A program made the translations under genes and the position numbers. A stretch of 64,000 nucleotides of DNA from contig NZ_LZMH01000023.1 in NCBI RefSeq assembly GCF_001673635.1, forward strand, positions 182,229 through 246,228, read 5' to 3'. Shown in pieces: positions 26,644 to 34,910 of this stretch. Position 1 is the stretch's first letter, and the number at the start of each line of letters is the position of its first letter. The DNA comes from Mycobacterium asiaticum (lineage in GTDB: Bacteria; Actinomycetota; Actinomycetes; Mycobacteriales; Mycobacteriaceae). The notes beneath the pieces were generated by a model. The model was not told the DNA's origin. It saw nothing but the letters and a program-made list of their open reading frames with translations, and searched no databases.

Positions 26644-27891
26644 ATGAGAATCCCGGCGCCGCTCGTCCGGTTCACCAGCCCACTGCGCGGCCCGTGGCTG
26701 ACATCGGTATTCGGCCTGATGTTGCTGGTCAGCCTGCCCATCGTCATCATCACCGGCCTGCTGTCCTACATCGCCTACGCACCGCAACTCGGTCAGGCCA
26801 TACCGGCCGCCGTCGGGTGGCTGCGGCTGCCGCTGTTCACCTGGCCCACCTCGCCGTCCTGGTTGTATCGGCTGACGCAGGGGCTGCATGTGGGGCTGGG
26901 GCTGGTGATCATCCCGGTGGTGCTGGCCAAGCTGTGGTCGGTGATCCCGAAATTGTTCGAGTGGCCGCCGGTGCGCTCGATCGCCCAACTGCTGGAACGG
27001 GTTTCGCTGCTGATGCTCGTCGGTGGGGTGCTCTTCGAGATCGTCACCGGCGTGCTCAACATCCAGTACGACTACATCTTCGGGTTCAGCTTCTACGACG
27101 CGCATTACTTCGGTGCCTGGGTCTTCATCGCCGGCTTTCTGACGCACATCAGCCTGAAAATCCCCCGCATGGTCACCGGACTGCGAGCGATGTCGATGCG
27201 GAAAGTGTTGCGCACCAACGTATCCGAAACCGAGACCGAGCCGCCCGATGACAGCGGACTGGTGTCCGTCGACCCGGCGCCGCCGACCGTGAGTCGGCGC
27301 GGCGCACTGGGCCTGGTTGGTTCCGGCGTGCTATTGCTCGCCGTGCTGACGGCCGGGCAGACCCTCGGCGGCCCGGCGCGCAGCCTGGCCCTGCTGCTAC
27401 CGCGGGGCCGGCCAGGGCCGGGCAACAACGACTTTCCGGTCAACCGGACGGCTGCCGTCGCCGGCATCACGCCCGAGGGGGTGGGTTCTAGCTGGCGTTT
27501 GACGTTGCTTGGCGGCCCCGCGCCGGTGGTGCTGGACCGCGCCGCGCTGGCCGCCCTACCGCAGCACACCGCGCGGCTGCCGATCGCGTGCGTGGAAGGC
27601 TGGTCGACGGTACAGACGTGGAGCGGGGTACGGCTAACCGACCTGGCCCGGCTGGCCGGGGTGCCGTCCCCGGCGTCGGCGCACGTGCGGTCGCTGGAGC
27701 GGGGCGGCGCCTTCGGGCAAGCCAAGCTGCAGGCCAATCAGGTTCTCGATCCGGATGCGCTGCTGGCGCTGCGGGTCAACGACGCCGATTTGACGCCGGA
27801 CCACGGCTATCCGGCCCGGATCATCGTCCCGGCGCTGCCCGGTGTGCACAACACCAAATGGGTCGCATCCATCGACTTCCGGGCAGGCTGA
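26644..27891 (+). CDS. membrane-anchored molybdopterin-binding oxidoreductase, Rv0218-like
   Basis: 415 residues in two parts. Residues 19-190 contain about four membrane spans resembling a cytochrome b561-type module (histidines at 82, 154 and 168 may be haem ligands). After SRRGALG (217-223), a twin-arginine-like stretch and a fifth span, residues 265-415 form a sulfite-oxidase-type Mo domain: CVEGW with Cys316 as the likely Mo-coordinating thiolate, and GVHNTKWV (400-407). It probably transfers electrons between the quinone pool and an extracytoplasmic substrate; which one is unknown. The ATG at 26644 has GGAAGG six bases upstream; a GTG at 26638 would abut that site, so I rejected it. The next gene starts one base after its stop. 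Confidence 0.82.
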   Translation: MRIPAPLVRFTSPLRGPWLTSVFGLMLLVSLPIVIITGLLSYIAYAPQLGQAIPAAVGWLRLPLFTWPTSPSWLYRLTQGLHVGLGLVIIPVVLAKLWSVIPKLFEWPPVRSIAQLLERVSLLMLVGGVLFEIVTGVLNIQYDYIFGFSFYDAHYFGAWVFIAGFLTHISLKIPRMVTGLRAMSMRKVLRTNVSETETEPPDDSGLVSVDPAPPTVSRRGALGLVGSGVLLLAVLTAGQTLGGPARSLALLLPRGRPGPGNNDFPVNRTAAVAGITPEGVGSSWRLTLLGGPAPVVLDRAALAALPQHTARLPIACVEGWSTVQTWSGVRLTDLARLAGVPSPASAHVRSLERGGAFGQAKLQANQVLDPDALLALRVNDADLTPDHGYPARIIVPALPGVHNTKWVASIDFRAG

Positions 27892-27892
27892 A

Positions 27893-28477
27893 ATGCGAGG
27901 CTTGACAAGGGTTTTCACTAAGTACTACGGCTCACACCCGCTGCATCTGTTGACCCTGGTGGCCGGGTTCGCGCTGGTGGGTTACGTGCTGGTGACCATC
28001 ACGCCCGCCGCGTTGTGGAATCCGAACACCTGGTGGCAGTCCATCATCGTGTGGTTCGCCGCGGCGGTGATCGGCCACGACCTGCTGCTCTACCCGATCT
28101 ATGCGCTGGCCGACGCCGTAATCGGCCGAAGCGTGCCGCGGCGGCCCGCAAAAATACCGGCACACAACTACCTACGGATCCCGGCGCTGGGAGCGGGGCT
28201 GACCCTGTTGGTCTTCCTGCCGGGCATCATCGAGCAGGGCGCGGCGACGTACCGGGCGGCGACCGGCCAAACCCAGCAAATGTTTCTGGGGCGCTGGCTG
28301 ATATTGGTCGCGGCCATGTTCGCCGCCAGCGCGATCGTGTACGTCGCCCGCGTGTTCCGGGCGCGTCGTCGGCCCGCACTGCTAACCGGCGAATGCTCGG
28401 CAGCCAGCGTCGAACCAGTAGACCGCAAACAGTCCGGCGTAGCTCTCACCGAAACCCGCGCGGAACCGCAAGATTAA
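27893..28477 (+). CDS. small integral membrane protein, Rv0219-like
   Basis: 194 residues with four predicted membrane spans (starting roughly at residues 17, 45, 95 and 130) and a short basic C-terminal tail. HDLLLYPIYALAD follows span two, with His and Asp that could sit at the membrane surface. It begins one base after the stop of the molybdopterin oxidoreductase, so the two are almost certainly co-translated; a role as membrane subunit or electron-transfer partner is inference from that. The same pair stands together in M. tuberculosis (Rv0218/Rv0219). No enzymatic motif is recognisable. Confidence 0.75.
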   Translation: MRGLTRVFTKYYGSHPLHLLTLVAGFALVGYVLVTITPAALWNPNTWWQSIIVWFAAAVIGHDLLLYPIYALADAVIGRSVPRRPAKIPAHNYLRIPALGAGLTLLVFLPGIIEQGAATYRAATGQTQQMFLGRWLILVAAMFAASAIVYVARVFRARRRPALLTGECSAASVEPVDRKQSGVALTETRAEPQD

Positions 28478-28483
28478 GGGTGT

Positions 28484-28514
28484 TATTACCTGCCGGTAGG
28501 GGTACGCTCCCCTC
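28484..28514. promoter_or_regulatory. candidate operator in front of lipC
   Basis: TTACCTGCCGGTAG (28486-28499) contains the short dyad TACC/GGTA, and GGGGTACGCTCCCC follows with GGGG/CCCC symmetry, ending just before the lipC ATG at 28516. It lies within the 38-base gap between the Rv0219-like gene and lipC. The short arms make this a weak call. Confidence 0.25.
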
Positions 28515-28515
28515 C

Positions 28516-29715
28516 ATGTCGGCGACTGGACAGTCCCATTCCTGCGTCAAGCGACTGCTTCGCGCCCGTCCCTCTGATTACCTGCTCGCAATGAGCAAGG
28601 CGGGAGCGTCGCTGCCAGTGGTGGGCAAAAGCCTCGAGCCGCTGGGCACCGTCGCCGCGATGAGCGTCTGGGGCATGCGGTTCGCACCGGAACTGATGTC
28701 CGCGTCGGCAAAGAGCTGGTTCACCCCCGGCAACGGCGAGATGCGCCGACGCGACCGCGAGAGCACCAACGACGTGTCCATCGCAGCTCTGCGCGGCATG
28801 GTCTCGGCCGCCGAGCTCGACGAGCAGTGGCCCGCCGCCGAACGCACGCCGCCGTTCTGGGAAGCGCTGCGCCAGCAGAAGTACCTCTACCGCCGCAACG
28901 TCCACTACGGCGACCACCCTGTCCAGACCCTGGACGTGTGGCGTCGCCCGGACCTGCCCGCCGAACCGGCGCCGGTAATGGTCTTCGTGCCGGGCGGCGC
29001 CTGGGTGCACGGCAGCCGCAAGATGCAGGGCTCGGCGCTGATGTCGCGGCTGGCCGAACAGGGTTGGGTATGCCTGGCGATCGACTACCGGGTCTCGCCG
29101 CACAACCGCTGGCCACGGCACATCACCGACGTCAAGACCGCCATCGCGTGGGCGCGGGCCAACGTCGACAAATTCGGTGGCGACCGCGACTTCGTCACCG
29201 TGGCGGGTTGTTCGGCCGGCGGGCACCTGGCCGCCCTGGCCGGTCTGACCGCCAACGCCCCGCAATTCCAGGCCAAGCTGCCCGACGGCGCCGACAGCTC
29301 GGTCGACGCGGTCGTCGGGATCTACGGCCGCTACGACTTCGAGGACCGCTCCACCCCGGAACGCGTCCGTTTCGTCCAGTTCCTGGAGAAGGTCGTCATC
29401 CAGCGCTCCATCGCCCGGCACCCCGAGATCTTCCGGGACGCATCGCCGATCGCCCAGGTGCACCGGAATGCGCCGCCGTTCCTGGTGATTCACGGCAGCA
29501 AAGACAGCGTGATCCCGGTGGCCCAGGCGCGCAGTTTCGTCGACCGGTTGCGCGCGGTGTCGACCTCGGCGGTCAATTACGTCGAGCTGCCGGGCGCCGG
29601 GCACGGGTTCGACATGCTCGACGGCCCCCGCGCGGGTGCGATGGCCCACGCCACGGGCCTGTTCCTCAACCAGGTGCATCGCACCCGAAATCAGTTCGCC
29701 AAAGAGGTCATCTGA
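28516..29715 (+). CDS. lipC: LipC, alpha/beta hydrolase carboxylesterase
   Basis: 399 residues. After an N-terminal region of about 130 residues that starts with a basic segment (VKRLLRARPSDYLLAM), the hydrolase core shows PGGAWVHGS (159-167, oxyanion region), GCSAGG (231-236, nucleophile Ser233), Asp330 (HGSKD) and His363 (GAGHGFD). The family hydrolyses short-chain esters; M. tuberculosis LipC is reported at the cell surface, and no cleavable signal peptide is visible here. The ATG at 28516 matches the expected ortholog start; longer frames upstream overlap the preceding gene. It is followed 44 bases later by the WS/DGAT gene, suggesting joint function in acylglycerol or wax ester turnover. 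Confidence 0.9.
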   Translation: MSATGQSHSCVKRLLRARPSDYLLAMSKAGASLPVVGKSLEPLGTVAAMSVWGMRFAPELMSASAKSWFTPGNGEMRRRDRESTNDVSIAALRGMVSAAELDEQWPAAERTPPFWEALRQQKYLYRRNVHYGDHPVQTLDVWRRPDLPAEPAPVMVFVPGGAWVHGSRKMQGSALMSRLAEQGWVCLAIDYRVSPHNRWPRHITDVKTAIAWARANVDKFGGDRDFVTVAGCSAGGHLAALAGLTANAPQFQAKLPDGADSSVDAVVGIYGRYDFEDRSTPERVRFVQFLEKVVIQRSIARHPEIFRDASPIAQVHRNAPPFLVIHGSKDSVIPVAQARSFVDRLRAVSTSAVNYVELPGAGHGFDMLDGPRAGAMAHATGLFLNQVHRTRNQFAKEVI

Positions 29716-29759
29716 CGGTCGGCCGATTGTAAGGTCGCGCGTATGGGTAGGGGACTGCG

Positions 29760-31169
29760 GTGAAGCGGCTCAGCGGCTGGGACGCGGTGCTGTTGTACAG
29801 CGAAACGCCGAACGTGCACATGCACACCATCAAAGTGGCCATCATCGAGCTCGATCCGGAGCGTCGCGGCTTCACCATCGACGCCTTCCGGCAGGTGATC
29901 GCCGGCCGGATGGACAAGCTCGTCCCGCTCGGCTACCAGCTGATCGACGTCCCATTCAAGTTCCACCACCCGATGTGGCGGGAGAACTGTGAGGTCGATT
30001 TCGAGTACCACATCCGGCCCTGGCAGCTGGACCCGCCGGGCGGGCGTCGCGAACTCGACGAGGCGATCGGCAAGATCGCCAGCACCCCGCTGGACCGGGC
30101 GCACCCGCTGTGGGAGATGTACTTCGTCGAGGGCCTGGCCAATGACCGGATCGCGGTCGTCCTCAAGATCCACCACGCGCTCGCCGACGGCGTGGCGTCG
30201 GCGAACCTGATGGCGCACGGCATGGATTTGATGCCGATCCCGCAGAGCCGCTCGTACCACAGCGACCCCGCGCCCACCAAGCGTGAGCTGGTCAGCGCGG
30301 CATTCGTGGACCACATGCGCCACATCGGGCGGATCCCGGCGACGCTCCGCTACACCGCGCAGGGCGTGCGCCGGGTGCGGCGCAGCTCGCGCAAGCTGTC
30401 TCCCGAGCTGACCATGCCGTTCACCCCGCCACCGACCTTCATGAACCACATGCTCACCCCCGAGCGCCGGTTCGCCACCGCCACGCTGGCGCTCGCCGAC
30501 GTGAAGGCGACGGGCAAGAAGCTGGGCGCCACCATCAACGACATGGTGCTGGCGATGTCCTCCGGCGCGCTGCGCACCCTGTTGTTGCGGTACGACGGCA
30601 AAGCCGTTCCGCTGCTGGCGTCGGTTCCGGTGAGTTTCAACTTCGACCCCGAGCGGATCTCGGGCAACTACTTCAGCGGGATGATGGTGGCTATTCCGGC
30701 CGATCTCGAGGACCCGCTGGAGCGGGTGCAGGCCGCGCACGACAACGCGGTCTGGGCCAAGGAGAGCCATCAACTGCTGGGACCCGAGCTGATCAGCCGC
30801 TGGGCGGCGTACTGGCCGCCGTCTGGGACCGAGGCCCTGTTCCGTTACCTGGCCAGCCGCGACGGGCAGAACAAGGTGTTGAACCTGAACATCTCGAACG
30901 TGCCGGGACCGCGCGAACGCGGCCGGGTGGGCGGCGCCCTGGTCACCGAGATCTATTCGGTGGGCCCGCTGACCGCGGGCAGCGGCCTGAACATCACCGT
31001 CTGGAGCTATGTCGATCAGCTCAACATCTCGGTGCTCAGCGACGGGGCCACCGTCAAAGACCCGCACGAGGTGACCGAGGCGATGGTCGCCGACTTCCTG
31101 CAGATACGAAGGGCCGCGGGCATTTCCGAAGATCTGACGGTCGTCGCGGACGCCATGGCACCGGCCTGA
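29760..31169 (+). CDS. wax ester synthase/diacylglycerol acyltransferase (WS/DGAT), Rv0221-like
   Basis: 469 residues from a GTG start (MKRLSGWDAVLLYSE). The catalytic HHxxxDG motif is HHALADG at 138-144. The C-terminal half holds the conserved NxxISNVPGPR-type segment (NLNISNVPGPRERG). It should transfer acyl groups from acyl-CoA to diacylglycerol or long alcohols, making triacylglycerol or wax esters at the membrane face. Length fits the family (about 450-475). It lies between lipC and echA1 as in M. tuberculosis Rv0220-Rv0222. The following 58 bases to echA1 show nothing distinctive. Confidence 0.92.
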   Translation: MKRLSGWDAVLLYSETPNVHMHTIKVAIIELDPERRGFTIDAFRQVIAGRMDKLVPLGYQLIDVPFKFHHPMWRENCEVDFEYHIRPWQLDPPGGRRELDEAIGKIASTPLDRAHPLWEMYFVEGLANDRIAVVLKIHHALADGVASANLMAHGMDLMPIPQSRSYHSDPAPTKRELVSAAFVDHMRHIGRIPATLRYTAQGVRRVRRSSRKLSPELTMPFTPPPTFMNHMLTPERRFATATLALADVKATGKKLGATINDMVLAMSSGALRTLLLRYDGKAVPLLASVPVSFNFDPERISGNYFSGMMVAIPADLEDPLERVQAAHDNAVWAKESHQLLGPELISRWAAYWPPSGTEALFRYLASRDGQNKVLNLNISNVPGPRERGRVGGALVTEIYSVGPLTAGSGLNITVWSYVDQLNISVLSDGATVKDPHEVTEAMVADFLQIRRAAGISEDLTVVADAMAPA

Positions 31170-31227
31170 CCGGCCGTTACAATGACCGGCCGATTCGTCA
31201 CGCAGGCCGACCGCTACCATCTGCACT

Positions 31228-32007
31228 GTGAGCGACGAAGCTAACAACGAACCCGAGGTCCTCGTCGAGCAGCGCGACCGGATCCTGATCATCACCATCA
31301 ACCGCCCGAAGGCCAAGAACGCGGTGAACGCCGCGGTCAGCCGCGGCCTGGCCGATGCCATGGATCGGCTCGACGGCGACGCCGGCCTGTCGGTGGCGGT
31401 CCTGACCGGCGCCGGAGGCTCGTTCTGCGCAGGCATGGACCTCAAGGCGTTCGCCCGCGGCGAGAACGTCGTCGTCGAGGGCCGCGGCATGGGCTTCACC
31501 GAACGCCCGCCCGCCAAGCCGCTGATCGCCGCGGTCGAGGGCTACGCGCTGGCCGGCGGTACCGAGCTGGCGCTCGCTACGGATTTGATTGTGGCGGCGC
31601 GGGATTCGGCCTTCGGGATACCCGAGGTCAAGCGCGGACTGGTGGCCGGCGGCGGCGGACTGCTGCGGCTGCCCGAGCGCATTCCGTATGCGATCGCCAT
31701 GGAGCTGGCTCTGACCGGTGACCAGATCTCCGCCGAGCGAGCGCACGAGTTGGGGCTGGTCAACATCCTGGCCGAGCCGGGCGGAGCGCTGGACGCGGCG
31801 ATCGCGCTGGCCGAGAAGATCACCGCCAACGGGCCGCTGGCGGTGGCCGCCACCAAGCGGATCATCACCGAATCCCGTGGCTGGACACTGGAAAACCGGT
31901 TCGCCAAGCAGATCGAGATCCTGGCGCCGATCTTCATGTCCAACGACGCCAAGGAAGGCGCGATCGCGTTCGCCGAGAAGCGCCCCCCGCGCTGGACGGG
32001 CACCTGA
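31228..32007 (+). CDS. echA1: enoyl-CoA hydratase EchA1
   Basis: 259 residues of the crotonase fold from a GTG start. The oxyanion-hole region is GGSFCAGMDL (63-72) and GYALAGGTELALA (105-117). Both catalytic glutamates of classical hydratases have counterparts: Glu133 in IPEVKRG and Glu159 in AMELALTGD, so I expect hydration of trans-2-enoyl-CoA. It follows the WS/DGAT gene as Rv0222 follows Rv0221, and precedes a fatty-acid ligase on the same strand with a 73-base gap, consistent with one lipid-catabolic transcription unit. Confidence 0.88.
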   Translation: MSDEANNEPEVLVEQRDRILIITINRPKAKNAVNAAVSRGLADAMDRLDGDAGLSVAVLTGAGGSFCAGMDLKAFARGENVVVEGRGMGFTERPPAKPLIAAVEGYALAGGTELALATDLIVAARDSAFGIPEVKRGLVAGGGGLLRLPERIPYAIAMELALTGDQISAERAHELGLVNILAEPGGALDAAIALAEKITANGPLAVAATKRIITESRGWTLENRFAKQIEILAPIFMSNDAKEGAIAFAEKRPPRWTGT

Positions 32008-32080
32008 TTGGCGCGAGCAGACCATCAGTTACACTATCGGCAAGATTTGTAAAGGGTCGGGGATCTCAGAAGGACCAAGG

Positions 32081-33574
32081 ATGAGCATTTCGTTGCTTCT
32101 CGAGATGGCTGCGTCGGGCAACCCCGACCGCACCGCGGTCGTCTCCGGGGACCTGCGGCTCACCACCCAGCAGCTCAGCGACCTTGCCGACGGCGGCGCC
32201 GGCGTGATCGCCGCCTCCGGTGCCGGGCACGTGGTGTACGTCGGGGTCGGCGGCGCGATGCTGCCGCTGCTGATCTTCGCCAGCGCACGCGCCGGGCTGG
32301 CTTTCACGCCCATCAACTACCGGCTGTCGGCCGACGGCATCCAGGCCCTGATCGACCGGTTGCCCGACCCGTTGGTGATCGTCGACGAACGCTACCGCGA
32401 CACGCTCGGGGACGTCTCGAAGCGGATGGTCACCTCCGACGACTTCGTCGAGGCCGCCCGCTCCGCCGAACCCGCAGCCGAGTTCCCCGACCCGGACTCC
32501 GTCGCGATCGTGCTCTTCACCTCGGGCACCACCTCGCAGCCCAAGGCTGTCGAGCTCACGCACAACAACCTCACCAGCTATGTCATGGGGACAGTCGAAT
32601 TCGACTCGGCAGCGCCGGAGGACGCGGCCCTGATCTGCGTGCCGCCCTACCACATCGCCGGCGTCGGTGCGGCGTTGTCCAACCTCTACGCGGGCCGAAA
32701 AATGGTCTACCTGACCAATTTTGACGCCCAGGAATGGGTACGGCTGGCCAATGAGGAGCGGGTGACGACGGCGACCGTGGTGCCGACCATGCTGGACCGC
32801 ATCGTCGCCGTGTTGGAGTCGGGCGAGCACCGGCCGGCGGCGCTGCGCAACCTCGCCTACGGCGGCTCGAAAGTGGGCCTGCCGCTGGTGCGCCGTGCCC
32901 TCGAGCTGTTGCCGGACGTCGGCTTCGTCAACGCCTACGGCCTCACCGAAACCAGCTCGACGATCGCGGTGCTGACACCCGAGGACCACCGCGCGGCGCA
33001 ATCGGCCACGGACGCCGCCGCGGCCCGGCGGCTGGCTTCGGTAGGACGGCCGGTGCCCGGCATCGAGCTGGAGATCCGCGCCGAGGACGGTACCGTGCTG
33101 GAGCCGGGGGAGACCGGGGAACTGTTCGTGCGCGGCGAGCAGGTCTCCGGCCGATACACCGGGATCGGCTCTGTGCTCGATGAAAACGGTTGGTTCCCAA
33201 CCAAAGACATCGCGATGCTGGACGAGGACGGATACCTGTTCATCGGCGGCCGCAGCGACGACACCATCATTCGCGGCGGGGAGAACATCGCGCCCGCCGA
33301 ACTGGAGGAGGTGCTGATCGAGCATCCGCACGTGCGTGACGTCGCGGTGGTCGGGGTCGAGGATCCGCAGTGGGGCCAGGCGATCGTCGCCGTCGTCGTC
33401 CCCCGCAGCGGCGTCGACCCCGATCCGGAAGAGTTGCGAGAGTACGTGCGGGCGAGTTTGCGGGGGTCGCGCACGCCGGACCGAGTAGTGTTTCGCGACG
33501 AGCTGCCAACCACCGCCACCGGCAAGGTACTTCGCCGGGAGATCATCGAAAACCTAGCAGGGGCACAAACATGA
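32081..33574 (+). CDS. fatty-acid--CoA ligase (acyl-adenylating enzyme)
   Basis: 497 residues of the ANL superfamily. The phosphate-binding loop is FTSGTTSQPK (146-155), the A5 region reads NAYGLTETSS, the hinge region GGRSDDTIIRGGENI, and the catalytic lysine is Lys482 in TATGKVLRR. It activates a carboxylic acid with ATP to the acyl-adenylate and then the CoA thioester. Length is near the family norm of about 500-540. The ATG at 32081 directly follows an AAGGACCAAGG purine tract. The stop overlaps the start of the next small gene (ATGA), so the two are translationally coupled. Chain-length preference cannot be read from sequence. Confidence 0.88.
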   Translation: MSISLLLEMAASGNPDRTAVVSGDLRLTTQQLSDLADGGAGVIAASGAGHVVYVGVGGAMLPLLIFASARAGLAFTPINYRLSADGIQALIDRLPDPLVIVDERYRDTLGDVSKRMVTSDDFVEAARSAEPAAEFPDPDSVAIVLFTSGTTSQPKAVELTHNNLTSYVMGTVEFDSAAPEDAALICVPPYHIAGVGAALSNLYAGRKMVYLTNFDAQEWVRLANEERVTTATVVPTMLDRIVAVLESGEHRPAALRNLAYGGSKVGLPLVRRALELLPDVGFVNAYGLTETSSTIAVLTPEDHRAAQSATDAAAARRLASVGRPVPGIELEIRAEDGTVLEPGETGELFVRGEQVSGRYTGIGSVLDENGWFPTKDIAMLDEDGYLFIGGRSDDTIIRGGENIAPAELEEVLIEHPHVRDVAVVGVEDPQWGQAIVAVVVPRSGVDPDPEELREYVRASLRGSRTPDRVVFRDELPTTATGKVLRREIIENLAGAQT

Positions 33575-33867
33575 TCAAGAACGGAACCCGCCTGGCCAGC
33601 CAGGTCTGTGACACCCAGGTCATCGTCGTCAGAAGCGCCGACAGCCTTGAGGACTTGCGTTGCGGCGGTGCGCCGATGGTGGAGATGGGTGCACCGCGGT
33701 CCGGTGAACTCGACCCCGAATTCGCCGACGGCAGCGTGATGGGCAAGCGCTACGTCGACGAGGCCGGGGCCGAACTGCTCGTCACCAAGCCCGGCGCGGG
33801 TAGCCTGAGCGTCGGCCAGACCAAGCTGACCCTGAAGGAAGTGAAGCCGCTGCCGGCCAGCGACTGA
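33571..33867 (+). CDS. small cysteine-containing protein coupled to an acyl-CoA ligase
   Basis: 98 residues, soluble. The N-terminal third has QVCDTQVIVV and LRCGGAPM, and the C-terminal part MGKRYVDEAGAELLVTKPG. I recall similar actinobacterial proteins with a CxxC-like pair plus CGGxPM, suggesting a small metal knuckle; in this copy the residue three before Cys13 is not cysteine (RLASQVC), leaving only two cysteines. Start overlap ATGA with the ligase stop implies coupled translation and possibly partnership with that enzyme. Function is unknown. Confidence 0.7.
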   Translation: MIKNGTRLASQVCDTQVIVVRSADSLEDLRCGGAPMVEMGAPRSGELDPEFADGSVMGKRYVDEAGAELLVTKPGAGSLSVGQTKLTLKEVKPLPASD

Positions 33868-33887
33868 AGCCGGCCGCACCACCGGCG

Positions 33888-34523
33888 CTAGCGGTCCATC
33901 CCGTTGCGCCGTACGAATTCCCTTGCCTTGATCAAGAATTCGAGTTGGTCGCCGACCTCGCGCAGCGGGCGGGTGCTGTGCGTGGACCGGCACAGCACGA
34001 TGGCGCCTTCCAGCGCGGAGATCGATGTCACCGCAAGCGACGAGGCCGTTTCCTCATCGAAGCCCTCCGTGACGAACGCGCGGGCCATTGCGGTGCACCA
34101 GCGCCCCAGGATCAACCCGGCTTCGGCGGACAACCCGAGTTCGTCGTCGGCCGAGCCGATCGCGGCGGCCACAACGGGACACCCGGCGTTGAATCCGCCG
34201 TCGGACAGCAGGCGCTCCCAGAACTCGACGAACTCGCGGATCAGCGCCTTGGCGCCGCGGTCCACCGCGTCGTCGATGGTGGCGGTGATGGATTCGCCGG
34301 CGTACCGCAGCGCCTCGGTGAGGATCTGATTGCGTCCCTCGGGGAAGTGGTAGTACACCGAGCCGCGCGGGGCGCCGCTGTGGGACAGGACCGCGTCGAT
34401 GGTGACGCCGGCCGCTCCGCGCTCACGCATGACCTGCGCTGCGCTGACGAGCATTTTCTTACGGGTATTGACACGACCGGTCGTCACGAACGGGTCCCGC
34501 ACGAGATCCGTGGACGTTCGCAT
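33888..34523 (-). CDS. TetR/AcrR family transcriptional regulator
   Basis: 211 residues. The N-terminal helix-turn-helix spans about residues 20-65 (TRKKMLVSAAQVMRE, AAGVTIDAVLSHSGAPRGSVYYHFP), the typical TetR DNA-reading pattern ending in the conserved YHF. The C-terminal domain contains NAGCPVVAAA, a stretch common in the LmrA/YxaF-like subgroup. The ATG at 34523 has AGGAG seven bases upstream. It is preceded by a 44-codon gene on the same strand, and the pair is divergent from a crotonase-family gene; the AT-rich gap between them contains a perfect dyad at 34865-34884 that is the best candidate operator. Ligand unknown. Confidence 0.88.
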   Translation of the reverse strand: MRTSTDLVRDPFVTTGRVNTRKKMLVSAAQVMRERGAAGVTIDAVLSHSGAPRGSVYYHFPEGRNQILTEALRYAGESITATIDDAVDRGAKALIREFVEFWERLLSDGGFNAGCPVVAAAIGSADDELGLSAEAGLILGRWCTAMARAFVTEGFDEETASSLAVTSISALEGAIVLCRSTHSTRPLREVGDQLEFLIKAREFVRRNGMDR

Positions 34524-34542
34524 GGTCGGTCTCCTGAGGTGA

Positions 34543-34677
34543 TCAGGCAGCGGGCACGTGGCCCGGCTGCGGGGACGGGGTGACCACCTGGCGTCGGTGG
34601 AACCGGAGGCGGCGACGGTAGGTGGGCAGTTCGCGGGTATATCGATAGCCGGCGACGTTGATCTCGATGATCCACAT
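34543..34677 (-). CDS. small hypothetical protein (44 aa) upstream of the TetR gene
   Basis: A 44-codon gene begins MWIIEINVAGYRYTRELP and is basic (eight arginines from residue 12 to 29) with a Pro-rich tail ending GHVPAA. Support: GGGAG six to seven bases before the ATG, third positions mostly G/C like real genes here, and a stop 19 bases before the TetR start, whose own AGGAG lies in that gap. It is most likely co-transcribed with the regulator. I do not recognise a family; it could be a leader peptide or a small functional protein. Confidence 0.55.
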   Translation of the reverse strand: MWIIEINVAGYRYTRELPTYRRRLRFHRRQVVTPSPQPGHVPAA

Positions 34678-34743
34678 GTTTTTCTCCCACGGGGGGTGGT
34701 GCTCTCACGTGCCGGTGGCCTCCAGCCCATGACTATGCCAGTT

Positions 34744-34773
34744 AGCATATTAAACATTAGTGTAAGTAAGCAA
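34744..34773 (-). promoter_or_regulatory. candidate promoter for the 44-aa gene and tetR
   Basis: On the minus strand TTGCTT (34768-34773) and TATGCT (34744-34749) are separated by 18 bases, in a conspicuously AT-rich patch of an otherwise GC-rich region, 66 bases before the small gene. Good -35/-10 resemblance for a SigA-type promoter, but untested. Confidence 0.4.
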
Positions 34774-34864
34774 GTTTTAATCTTTGGCTGAGAAAAAAGC
34801 GCCGGTGAACGTGATGAACACCACGGCGTGTAGTTGGTTTGAAGCCTGAAGCGACCTGCCGCGG

Positions 34865-34884
34865 ATTATGCTCTATTGCATAAT
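34865..34884. promoter_or_regulatory. perfect dyad operator candidate
   Basis: ATTATGC (34865-34871) and GCATAAT (34878-34884) form a perfect 7-base inverted repeat with a 6-base centre. It lies 26 bases before the ATG of the crotonase-family gene and in the shared gap with the divergent TetR unit, the expected place for a TetR operator. The remainder of the 34678-34904 gap is AT-rich with no further gene. Confidence 0.55.
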
Positions 34885-34910
34885 TTTGCGTTCTGCGGTT
34901 CACTGTGGCA

